From NCBI GenBank assembly GCA_900319195.1, contig ONNL01000001.1, positions 1-21,105 on the forward strand: 21,105 nt of DNA. Direction: 5' to 3'. Position numbers and translations under genes: made by a program. The notes beneath the pieces are model-generated. The model did not search any database. It had not been told where the DNA came from and saw only the letters and a program-made list of their open reading frames with translations. Shown here piece by piece: positions 14,897 to 21,105 of the stretch (the stretch's first letter is position 1; every line of letters starts with the position of its first letter). The stretch is from an uncultured Ruminococcus sp. (GTDB lineage: Bacteria; Bacillota; Clostridia; Oscillospirales; Ruminococcaceae).

Positions 14897-17437
14897 TTAT
14901 GCGTTTTCTCCGCCCTCGTCCTGAACAGGAGATTCCTCCGCAGGTACATTCTCCTGCGGCTGTTCAGCAGCAGGTGCCTCGGTTGCGGCAGGAGCCTCGG
15001 TCGCGGCAGGTGCCTCCGTAGGAGCGGGATTATCGGCAGGAGCCTCAGTTGCAGCCTGAGTTGCGCCCTCGGCTGTTGTAGGCTGTTCGCCGTTTTCATC
15101 GCCTTCGCCTGTTGTGTCCTCCTCGGACGATGAAGTGCCGCCGTGGTTTCCGTCGCACTTCGGAGCATTTGTTGACTTCCAGAATCCCGTTACACCCTTC
15201 GGGCAGTTGGGACTTGCTATCTTACCCGTAGCCGTGCACATAGGAGCTTCAATTACCGATTTAACGGGCTCGAAGTCGGCAGGAGTGTCAGTGAACATTG
15301 TGTCCGCATACTCACCGATAGCCGCCTTCCATACCTCAGAAGCGTGGAGTGAGGTCGGGAGCTGTAGCGATTCACTGTAGCTCTTATAACCGATAGTCAC
15401 GCCGCTGATGAAATCGCGCGTCATTCCGATGAATGTAAGATCCCACCAGTTCTCGTTGGTACCTGTCTTACCGCAGAGCACCTTTGTTGAGAGCTTAGCG
15501 CCTGTACCTGTACCGTTTTCGACAACGTTCTTGAGGAGTCTGTTCATTACCCATGCAGTCTCCTCGGAAACCGCTTCTCTGGGATTACCGTTGTTTTCGT
15601 ATATTATCTGACCGCTGCCGTCCTCTATCTTGGTGATGATGTGAGCCTCGTTGTAAACGCCGTAGTTTCCGTAGGGAAGGTAGCCGTTTACGAGGTTTTC
15701 AAGAGTCAGACCCTTTGTGAGCGAGCCGACTGAGAGCGGAGCCAGTGCTTTATCTTTTGCATCGAGGTCAAGACCGAGCTTTTCTGTACTGAACTTGAAT
15801 ACAGCCTCGGGAGTAAGCTCCTGACAGAGCTGTGCGGGGACGGTATTATAGGACTTCTGGAGGAAGTAGTAGATGAAGTTCTGGCTGTTTGAAACGCTCA
15901 GACCTTCGCCTGTCGAGTAGTTCGTAGGCCACGGCTTGCCGTTTACCTCGGTCACGGTCTTATCCGTGTAGACCGAGCCCCAGTGTATCTTGTCCGTTTC
16001 GAGAGCAAGTCCGTATGTCGTAACAGGCTTGATCGTCGAACCGATGGAGCGCTTTTCCGAAACCGCGTAGTTTGTAACGAGTGATTCCTTCTTCTCGCCC
16101 CACTGACCGACGAGCGCCTTTACAGAGCCGTCATAGTTGAGAGCAACGAATGCAACGTGAGGCTGATACTCCTCTGCCTGTCCGTCACCGTCGAGGTCTG
16201 CCCATTTTGTGACGCTGTCTGCATACATGAGGTTGTTGAGGTCGAGGAACTTGTTTTCGACGTATTCCTGCATCTCATCGTCAACGGTGGAGTATATCTT
16301 ATAGCCGCCCTTGTTTATGCGCTTTATAGCTTCCTCCTGGTCTATGTTGAACTCCTGACAGAGATAGTTTGCTGCCTCGAAGTACATAGCGTCAACGACC
16401 CATGAATAAGCCTGCTGTTCATGTTCAAGCTCCTGAGCTGCGTCCTCGGGATGAGTTGCGAGGTATTCCTCTGAGTCGGTGAATACAAGGGAAGTGTTGA
16501 GGTACTGCTGGTATTCGTCGTATGTGATACCGCCGTTTTTGTATATCTGCCAGAGAACGTATTCCTGACGCACCTTGTTGTTTGCGCGTCCGTCAACGAT
16601 AAGAGTACCGTCCTCGTCCTCGGTCTTTACCATAGGACCGTAGTAATTCGGGCTTTTCGGGATAGCCGCAAGCACCGCCGCTTCGGGAGTTGTGAGGTCA
16701 TCGACATTCTTTCCGAAGTAACGAATTGACGCAAGCTGTATTCCGTTTATAGGACCGCCGAAGCCGATGTAGTTGAGGTATTCCTCGAGTATCTGGTCCT
16801 TTGAGTAGGTCTTTTCGAGCTGCATCGCGCTGAATATCTCACGAATCTTACGCTGAGGGGAGTGCTCCTCATCGCCCGTGAGGTTCTTGATGAGCTGCTG
16901 AGTGATAGTCGAGCCGCCCTGCTCGGAGTCGTAGAAGTGCATGAACATATTGAGGAATGCTGAGAATGTACGCTTGTAATCGACACCGTCGTGGGTATAG
17001 AAACGCTCGTCCTCGGTGTAAACGAAAGCGTCGCGGACATTCTGAGGTATCCTGTCGATAGAAACAGGGATACGCTGCACGTCCGTCTTTACGCGGTTGA
17101 GCACAACGAGCTCTTCCTTGCCGTCCTCGTTTTTTTCGATGCCGTAGAAGTAGGTATCGCTTCCCGATTCAAGCTCCTGAAGGGTGATGTTGGTGGAGTC
17201 CTCCATGAAGTTGAGCACATAGATAGTGAGTGCCGAGCTTACGATAGTACCCGTGATTATCATTACAAGGAACAGAGAGAGCAGAGTCGTTGCAATAACG
17301 GCAACTATCTTCTTGAAGATGATGAAGCCGAGGCTGTGCTTTTTCTTCTTTTTCTTTTTGTGTGCAGGCTGCATTTCAGGCTGCCTTGCGGGAGCCGTGT
17401 CCGCAGCAGGAATATTTCCGCTGTTCATGTTGTTCAT
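14897..17437 (-). CDS. Class A penicillin-binding protein (PBP1A-type glycosyltransferase/transpeptidase)
   Basis: Builds and cross-links peptidoglycan outside the membrane. A short cytoplasmic tail with seven lysines (27-33) precedes one membrane anchor (about 38-75). The GT51 glycosyltransferase follows with TEDERFY (141-147) and GGSTITQQ (174-181). The transpeptidase has the serine box STIK (467-470), SQN (518-520) and KTGT (657-660). Between the domains DLDGDGQAEEY (414-424) looks like an EF-hand calcium loop. The C-terminus is a low-complexity Ala/Pro/Thr/Glu tail from about 760. The start is uncertain: ATG at 17437 or 17428, neither with a strong ribosome site, while an AAAGGAG lies too far upstream; the frame closes just above. 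First gene of the operon with the methyltransferase and ComF-family genes. Confidence 0.95.
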   Translation of the reverse strand: MNNMNSGNIPAADTAPARQPEMQPAHKKKKKKKHSLGFIIFKKIVAVIATTLLSLFLVMIITGTIVSSALTIYVLNFMEDSTNITLQELESGSDTYFYGIEKNEDGKEELVVLNRVKTDVQRIPVSIDRIPQNVRDAFVYTEDERFYTHDGVDYKRTFSAFLNMFMHFYDSEQGGSTITQQLIKNLTGDEEHSPQRKIREIFSAMQLEKTYSKDQILEEYLNYIGFGGPINGIQLASIRYFGKNVDDLTTPEAAVLAAIPKSPNYYGPMVKTEDEDGTLIVDGRANNKVRQEYVLWQIYKNGGITYDEYQQYLNTSLVFTDSEEYLATHPEDAAQELEHEQQAYSWVVDAMYFEAANYLCQEFNIDQEEAIKRINKGGYKIYSTVDDEMQEYVENKFLDLNNLMYADSVTKWADLDGDGQAEEYQPHVAFVALNYDGSVKALVGQWGEKKESLVTNYAVSEKRSIGSTIKPVTTYGLALETDKIHWGSVYTDKTVTEVNGKPWPTNYSTGEGLSVSNSQNFIYYFLQKSYNTVPAQLCQELTPEAVFKFSTEKLGLDLDAKDKALAPLSVGSLTKGLTLENLVNGYLPYGNYGVYNEAHIITKIEDGSGQIIYENNGNPREAVSEETAWVMNRLLKNVVENGTGTGAKLSTKVLCGKTGTNENWWDLTFIGMTRDFISGVTIGYKSYSESLQLPTSLHASEVWKAAIGEYADTMFTDTPADFEPVKSVIEAPMCTATGKIASPNCPKGVTGFWKSTNAPKCDGNHGGTSSSEEDTTGEGDENGEQPTTAEGATQAATEAPADNPAPTEAPAATEAPAATEAPAAEQPQENVPAEESPVQDEGGENA
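14973..15056 (-). repeat. 18-base coding repeats in the PBP tail
   Basis: Units of 18 bases such as GGTGCCTCGGTTGCGGCA recur at 14973, 14991, 15009 (diverged) and 15039. They encode AATEAP-type hexapeptides, probably a flexible wall-spanning spacer. Copy number may vary between strains. Confidence 0.7.
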
Positions 17438-17494
17438 ATATGTTATCCGTCAGCTATCGGGACGGTACACTCCTTTCATAGTTATACATTATAT

Positions 17495-17523
17495 ATTATA
17501 GCACACTAATTTTCAAATGTTAA
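17495..17523 (-). promoter_or_regulatory. Promoter of the PBP operon
   Basis: TTAACA (17518-17523), 17 bases and TATAAT (17495-17500), with TGC before the -10 box. The leader is about 50 bases. Confidence 0.8.
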
Positions 17524-17547
17524 GCTTTTCATAAAAAACTGTCAGAA

Positions 17548-17577
17548 TGAATAATACACCCGAAAATGCTGATAATA
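17548..17577 (+). promoter_or_regulatory. Possible forespore (sigma-G/sigma-F type) promoter
   Basis: TGAATA (17548-17553), 17 bases and GATAATA (17571-17577) resemble the sigma-G pattern (GHATR, 17-18 bases, CATAMTA) with one mismatch at the start of the -10. No good sigma-A promoter was found for this gene. Tentative. Confidence 0.35.
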
Positions 17578-17619
17578 AATACAGCAACACCGCACAAATC
17601 ATCAAAAGGAGCAGAGCTG

Positions 17620-17958
17620 ATGGAGAAAAAGGACAGGAAGAGGATATATTTTGCATTGCTGATCTCATTAACGGTATCGGGGACTATCGTGATATGTTCA
17701 ATGGGACGCACAATAAAGCGTCAGCGTGCAGAGGCAAAGGTACCGCAGGAGCTTACTGAGGTGCACGAGCCGCTGTATACCGTGAGGGAGTATGAGGGGA
17801 GGATAGCGGTATTCAGGCGGAATCTCGATAAGCCGTACAGGGTGATAGACTTCGATACATCGCTGCTTTCGGAGTATGACAGGGAGCAGCTCGCGGAGGG
17901 GATAGCCTTTGAGACGGATACGGAGCTCCGCGCCTATATCGAGGACATCTCAACGTGA
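17620..17958 (+). CDS. Small membrane-anchored protein with BofC-like C-terminus
   Basis: 112 residues: a basic start (MEKKDRKR), one membrane segment at about 8-28 (IYFALLISLTVSGTIVICSM), then a small domain with EYEGRIAVFR, LLSEYDREQLAEGI and a closing YIEDIST. This end resembles the C-terminal domain of BofC and the small clostridial proteins sharing it; BofC in Bacillus restrains SpoIVB signalling across the intermembrane space of the sporangium. The assignment rests on recollection of the family and is moderate. The start at 17620 follows AAAAGGAG; an in-frame ATG at 17566 lacks a site. The last nine bases overlap the end of the convergent flavin reductase-like gene. Confidence 0.72.
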   Translation: MEKKDRKRIYFALLISLTVSGTIVICSMGRTIKRQRAEAKVPQELTEVHEPLYTVREYEGRIAVFRRNLDKPYRVIDFDTSLLSEYDREQLAEGIAFETDTELRAYIEDIST

Positions 17959-18525
17959 CTTTTTCTTCTTTTTTCGTACAGAGAAGCCGAAGTCTCCGAG
18001 CTTTCGCCCGATAGCAAAATACTCGCCGTGTGCGAATGCCGTGAGCCCTGCCTGCTGGAGATTGAGCTTGCCCTTGCTGTCGATATAGCGCTCATCGACA
18101 TCTATCCCGACTATCTCAGCAAGGAACATATTGTGCGAGCCGAGCGGCTTTTCCTCGACGACACGGCATTCAAGGCTTACGGGACTCTCCTCGAGAATGG
18201 GAGCACCTATCACCTGTGCCTCTGCCGCATGAAATCCGCAGACCCTGAACTTGTCGATATCTTTGCCGCTCTTGACACCGCAGAGGTCGGTCTGACGGCA
18301 CATCGCGGAGGTCGTGAGATTAATGGCAAACTCGCCCGAGTCCTTTATCAGATGATAGGAGAATCTCTCGGGGCGAACGGATATATAGGTCATCGGAGGG
18401 TGAGTGCAGACTATCCCCGTCCACGCGATAGTGAGCATATTCGGGGCTTCGACAGTGCCGCAGGTCACGAGCGCCGCAGGCACGGGAGCAAGCAGAGCGC
18501 TGCCCTTCCAGAATTGTTTTGACAT
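17950..18525 (-). CDS. Flavin reductase-like / FMN-binding split-barrel protein
   Basis: 191 residues with the look of the flavin reductase (DIM6/NTAB) family: PVPAALVTCG near the start, NMLTIAWTGIVCTHPPMTYISVRPERFSY with the flavin-contacting stretch, and GEFAINL. Likely binds FMN and transfers electrons from NAD(P)H or another donor; the partner is unknown. The start at 18525 is preferred, because AGGTG lies just upstream; the in-frame ATG four codons earlier is itself part of that ribosome site. The protein ends in a lysine-rich tail (RKKKKKSR) coded in the overlap zone with the convergent membrane-protein gene. Monocistronic with its own promoter. Confidence 0.85.
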   Translation of the reverse strand: MSKQFWKGSALLAPVPAALVTCGTVEAPNMLTIAWTGIVCTHPPMTYISVRPERFSYHLIKDSGEFAINLTTSAMCRQTDLCGVKSGKDIDKFRVCGFHAAEAQVIGAPILEESPVSLECRVVEEKPLGSHNMFLAEIVGIDVDERYIDSKGKLNLQQAGLTAFAHGEYFAIGRKLGDFGFSVRKKKKKSR

Positions 18526-18561
18526 AGTACACCTCATTCAAAGTTTTTATAGCTTGTTATA

Positions 18562-18590
18562 ATTATATCACCAAAATACTGTATATTCAA
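18562..18590 (-). promoter_or_regulatory. Promoter of the flavin reductase-like gene
   Basis: TTGAAT (18585-18590), 17 bases and TATAAT (18562-18567), with TGA just before the -10 box. Confidence 0.8.
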
Positions 18591-18625
18591 ATTACAATTT
18601 GATTAATTTTTGAGCGGTGTCATAA

Positions 18626-18659
18626 TGCGACAAATTTCATTTTTCACAGGTGCTATAAT
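18626..18659 (+). promoter_or_regulatory. spoIIA promoter with a Spo0A-box-like site
   Basis: TATAAT (18654-18659) with an extended TGC, but no -35 at the usual place. In that region the minus strand reads TTTGTCGCA (18626-18634), one mismatch from the Spo0A box core TGTCGAA. This fits a Spo0A-activated sigma-A promoter; I saw no clear sigma-H promoter. The predicted start near 18666 leaves a leader of only about 15 bases, beginning almost at the AAGGAGG site. Confidence 0.5.
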
Positions 18660-18680
18660 TTAGAAAAAGGAGGCGCAAAA

Positions 18681-18986
18681 ATGAAGGTAGACATCAAAAA
18701 CGAGGACGGCATTGCCGTTGCAGAGCTGAGCGGAGAGATAGACCACCACAATGCTAAGGAGATACGCACACAGCTTGATAAATATATAATCTCGGCACAG
18801 CCGCGCAGACTTGCGATAGACTTCACCAATATCACATTCATGGACAGCTCGGGGATAGGTCTGATAATGGGACGCAGCAAGATAATGAAGCAGTGCGGCG
18901 GCAAGCTCGAGGTACGCAGTCCGCAGCCGTATATAAGGCGCGTGATGAAGCTTTCGGGCATTGAGCGGATAGTTAAAATAACCTGA
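18681..18986 (+). CDS. spoIIAA: Anti-sigma-F factor antagonist SpoIIAA
   Basis: 101-residue STAS-domain protein. Unphosphorylated it binds SpoIIAB and frees sigma-F in the forespore; SpoIIAB inactivates it by phosphorylating a serine, here S57 in FMDSSGIGLIMGR. Length and the LAIDFTNITFMDSSG strand match the family. AAGGAGG lies eight bases before the ATG. First gene of the spoIIA operon. The reactivating phosphatase SpoIIE is not in the window. Confidence 0.95.
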   Translation: MKVDIKNEDGIAVAELSGEIDHHNAKEIRTQLDKYIISAQPRRLAIDFTNITFMDSSGIGLIMGRSKIMKQCGGKLEVRSPQPYIRRVMKLSGIERIVKIT

Positions 18987-18999
18987 GAGGATGAGAAAA

Positions 19000-19437
19000 A
19001 TGGAGATATTGAATGAGATAAAGTTTTCAATGCCGTCGCTTTCGGTGAATGAGAGCGCGGCGAGGGCGGTGGTATCGTCGTTTCTGATACAGACAGACCC
19101 CACAGTAGAGGAGCTCTCCGACATACGCACAGCGGTCTCTGAGGCGGTGACCAATGCCGTAGTCCACGCATACCGCTATAAGCAGGGGAAGATAGAGCTC
19201 ACGGTCCGACTTCTGCGTGACCGTGAGATATACATAAAGGTGCGTGATAAGGGGTGCGGCATCAAAAACATAGAAAAGGCAATGGAGCCGCTCTTCACGA
19301 CAGCTCCCGAGGAGGAGCGCTCGGGGCTCGGATTTTCGGTCATGCAGTCGTTCATGGACAAGCTCACTGTCCGCAGTAAAGAGGGGACAGGCACGACCGT
19401 GGTAATGCGCAAGAGGCTGTCCGAGCATGGAGACTGA
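19000..19437 (+). CDS. spoIIAB: Anti-sigma-F factor and serine kinase SpoIIAB
   Basis: GHKL-type ATPase that holds sigma-F inactive and phosphorylates SpoIIAA. The N-box is EAVTNAVVHAY, followed by KVRDKGCGI (G1) and RSGLGFSVM (G2); 145 residues, the normal size. The start at 19000 is chosen because GAGAGG lies nine bases upstream; an in-frame ATG at 18991 touches that site. spoIIAA ends 13 bases before, and sigF overlaps its end by 11 bases, as expected for a tightly coupled operon. Confidence 0.95.
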   Translation: MEILNEIKFSMPSLSVNESAARAVVSSFLIQTDPTVEELSDIRTAVSEAVTNAVVHAYRYKQGKIELTVRLLRDREIYIKVRDKGCGIKNIEKAMEPLFTTAPEEERSGLGFSVMQSFMDKLTVRSKEGTGTTVVMRKRLSEHGD

Positions 19438-20086
19438 GACAAAAAAGCCGACCGCCGAGGAGAATCTCGGACTTGTCCACCTCTGTGCGAACAAATTCCG
19501 TAACCGCGGCATTGAATATGACGACCTCTACTCCGCAGGCTGTGTGGGACTTCTGAAGGCTGTCAGGGCATTCGATGAGACAAGGGGAGTGCGCTTCTCG
19601 ACGTATGCCGTACCCGTGATACTCGGCGAGATAAAGCGGCTTTTCCGCGACGGCGGTACTATACGTGTGAGCCGCGGTCTCAAGGAGCTCTCACTTCGTC
19701 TGCAAAGGATATGCGAGAGCTTCCGCCGTGAACAGTTCAGGGAGCCTACTGTGAGTGAGCTTGCCGAAATATCGGGCGAGAGCGAGAGTGACGTGTCCGA
19801 GGCGCTCTGTGTGAGCCAGCCTGTTGTGTCGCTCACGGCGCCCGACGAGGAGGAGGGACAGATAGACATTCCCGTTGATGCTCCCGACGAGCTGATAGTT
19901 GACCTGCTTGCACTGCGGCAGATAATGCGCTCGCTCGAGCCTGCCGACCGCACTCTGCTCGAGCTGAGGTATTTCAGAAATATGACGCAGTCAGCGGCGG
20001 CGAAGGTGCTCGGAATGACGCAGGTGCAGGTCTCGCGCCGTGAAAAAAAGCTCCTCACGCAGATGCGCAGGGAGCTTCTTGAATAG
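19427..20086 (+). CDS. sigF: RNA polymerase sporulation sigma factor F
   Basis: 219 residues. Region 2 is ENLGLVHLCANKFRNRGIEYDDLYSAG followed by DETRGVRFSTYAVPVILGEIKR; region 3 spans about 95-135; region 4 ends in the helix-turn-helix TQSAAAKVLGMTQVQVSRREKK. Forespore-specific sigma factor, the first compartment-specific one in sporulation, kept silent by SpoIIAB. Translation begins inside the end of spoIIAB. Its stop directly abuts the stop of the convergent hemW, with no base between. Confidence 0.95.
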   Translation: METETKKPTAEENLGLVHLCANKFRNRGIEYDDLYSAGCVGLLKAVRAFDETRGVRFSTYAVPVILGEIKRLFRDGGTIRVSRGLKELSLRLQRICESFRREQFREPTVSELAEISGESESDVSEALCVSQPVVSLTAPDEEEGQIDIPVDAPDELIVDLLALRQIMRSLEPADRTLLELRYFRNMTQSAAAKVLGMTQVQVSRREKKLLTQMRRELLE

Positions 20087-21105
20087 TCAGAAAATAAGGT
20101 ATCCTATGACCGAATTTGAGACGATGGCTCCCCTCGGAGTCAGCGAGAGGACATTGCCGTCGTAATTGATATATCCGACCTTCAGAAGGTCGGGTATTTT
20201 TTTTTCGATGTCTGAGCGGTGCTCCCCGATCTTACGCAGGTCAAGACCCTCGGTGAGCCTGAGTCTGAGCATTGCGTATTCCTCGAAGCTGCAGGGGGAG
20301 TCGTCTGTGATGTCCACACGCTGATGCTCCGAGCTGATAAATCCGTCGAGGTCTCGCCCGACTGCAAACCGCCTGCCGCCGAAGCAGGAATGCGCGGAGG
20401 GACCTATCCCGAGATATTCGCGGCACTGCCAGTATTTGAGATTGTGGCGGCTTTTGAAGCCGCTTTTTGCGAAGTTCGATATCTCATACTGCTCAAAGCC
20501 CTTCTCTGCGAGCATTTCCACGGTTTTCAGATACAGCTCCGAGGACAGCTCGTCGTCGGGCAGAGCGTCCGCAAGTCCCTCGCGGTCAAACGGAGTCCCG
20601 TCCTCGACCTTCAGAATGTACGAGGAAATGTGAGTTATCGGCAGAGCGGCGAGCCTTTCTATCGAATAGCCGATGCTTTCGGCGGTCTGGTCGGGGAGTG
20701 CGGTCATGAGGTCGCAGGATATATTCGTGAAGCCTGTATCAAAAGCGTCAAGGACTGCCCTTTCCGCCCGCTCGGCAGTATGCGTCCGCCCGAGAAGTCT
20801 CAGCTCGCTGTCATTCATCGACTGCACCCCTATGGAGAGGCGGTTTATCCCCACACTGAAAAACTCGCGGAGCTTGTCGGGAGTGAGCGTACACGGGTTC
20901 GCCTCGAGAGTGATCTCCGTATCGTCGGCAAGCCTGAACGACCTTCCCACAGCGCCGATAATGCTGCGGAGCTGTTCACCTCTAAGCAGTGAGGGAGTAC
21001 CGCCGCCGAAATAAATGGTGTCAGCAGTGCGCTCCCTGTCGGAGTAGTGCGACAGATTGCGGATAACAGCGTCAACGTATGCCTGTGCGGAGCTGCCCGA
21101 GTACC
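20087..21105 (-). CDS. hemW: Radical SAM heme chaperone HemW, 5' end outside the window
   Basis: 338 codons are in the window; the gene enters from the right edge, so the N-terminal CxxxCxxC cluster motif is missing. The visible frame begins YSGSSAQAYVDAV and includes DTIYFGGGTPSLL (upstream of the apparent GTG start at 20950, which is therefore not the real start), EANP, INRLSIGVQS, SCDLMTALPDQT and the HNLKYW motif (HNxxY) of HemW-type proteins. The family was long called coproporphyrinogen III oxidase-like but delivers heme rather than oxidising porphyrin. The C-terminal coding region contains the terminator of the opposite spoIIA operon. Confidence 0.93.
   Translation of the reverse strand, partial: YSGSSAQAYVDAVIRNLSHYSDRERTADTIYFGGGTPSLLRGEQLRSIIGAVGRSFRLADDTEITLEANPCTLTPDKLREFFSVGINRLSIGVQSMNDSELRLLGRTHTAERAERAVLDAFDTGFTNISCDLMTALPDQTAESIGYSIERLAALPITHISSYILKVEDGTPFDREGLADALPDDELSSELYLKTVEMLAEKGFEQYEISNFAKSGFKSRHNLKYWQCREYLGIGPSAHSCFGGRRFAVGRDLDGFISSEHQRVDITDDSPCSFEEYAMLRLRLTEGLDLRKIGEHRSDIEKKIPDLLKVGYINYDGNVLSLTPRGAIVSNSVIGYLIF
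20175..20205 (+). terminator. Intrinsic terminator of the spoIIA operon, inside hemW
   Basis: An 8-bp stem CCGACCTT/AAGGTCGG with a 3-base loop is followed by GTA and nine T (20197-20205). It lies 88 bases past the sigF stop and entirely within the coding region of the convergent hemW, where the A-run on the other strand encodes part of a Lys-Lys stretch. Confidence 0.9.

Noticed and set aside
17354..17372. Lysine-coding A-rich run in the PBP gene as a frameshift site
   Set aside because: The frame continues normally through a typical membrane anchor; mixed AAA/AAG codons make slippage unlikely.

Overview
The window looks like chromosome from a spore-forming, low-to-medium GC Firmicute, most likely a Ruminococcus-like member of the Oscillospiraceae. 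This is inferred from gene content and protein character: a spoIIAA-spoIIAB-sigF operon, AGGAGG-type ribosome sites, near-consensus sigma-A promoters, and LacI-type sensors fused to cyclic-di-GMP enzymes. No phage, insertion sequence or CRISPR array was seen.

Layout. (1) 1-321: non-coding edge with several hairpins and the terminator of the first gene. (2) 322-6096: two divergent paralogues sharing a LacI-type periplasmic-binding-like sensor and a GAF-like middle domain. One ends in GGDEF (makes c-di-GMP), the other in EAL (degrades it) plus a seven-repeat beta-helix-like tail. The EAL gene has an in-frame TAA at 2908-2910. About 450 bp between them hold both promoters and several palindromes. 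(3) 6130-7915: a macro-domain/HTH protein and a von Willebrand A protein. (4) 7953-9771: tRNA-Gly(CCC) and a membrane Cache-GGDEF protein with a variant TGDEF motif, each with its own promoter and terminator. (5) 9846-13026: minus-strand operon queD-queE-folE-queC-queF, which makes preQ1 from GTP, with promoter and terminator. An unexplained foldback lies downstream of queF. (6) 13034-17523: minus-strand operon of a class A penicillin-binding protein, a THUMP RNA methyltransferase and a ComF-family protein. (7) 17548-18590: a small membrane protein resembling BofC at its C-terminus, convergent with a flavin reductase-like gene. (8) 18626-20205: the spoIIA operon for early forespore control, ending at an intrinsic terminator inside the convergent gene. 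(9) 20087-21105: hemW, cut by the window edge.

The most unusual part is 322-7915. Two enzymes with opposite effects on c-di-GMP appear to read related ligands and are transcribed away from a shared control region. The EAL arm carries a rare cytoplasmic beta-helix extension and is broken, or recoded, by one stop codon. The remaining operons are recognisable housekeeping, modification and sporulation genes.
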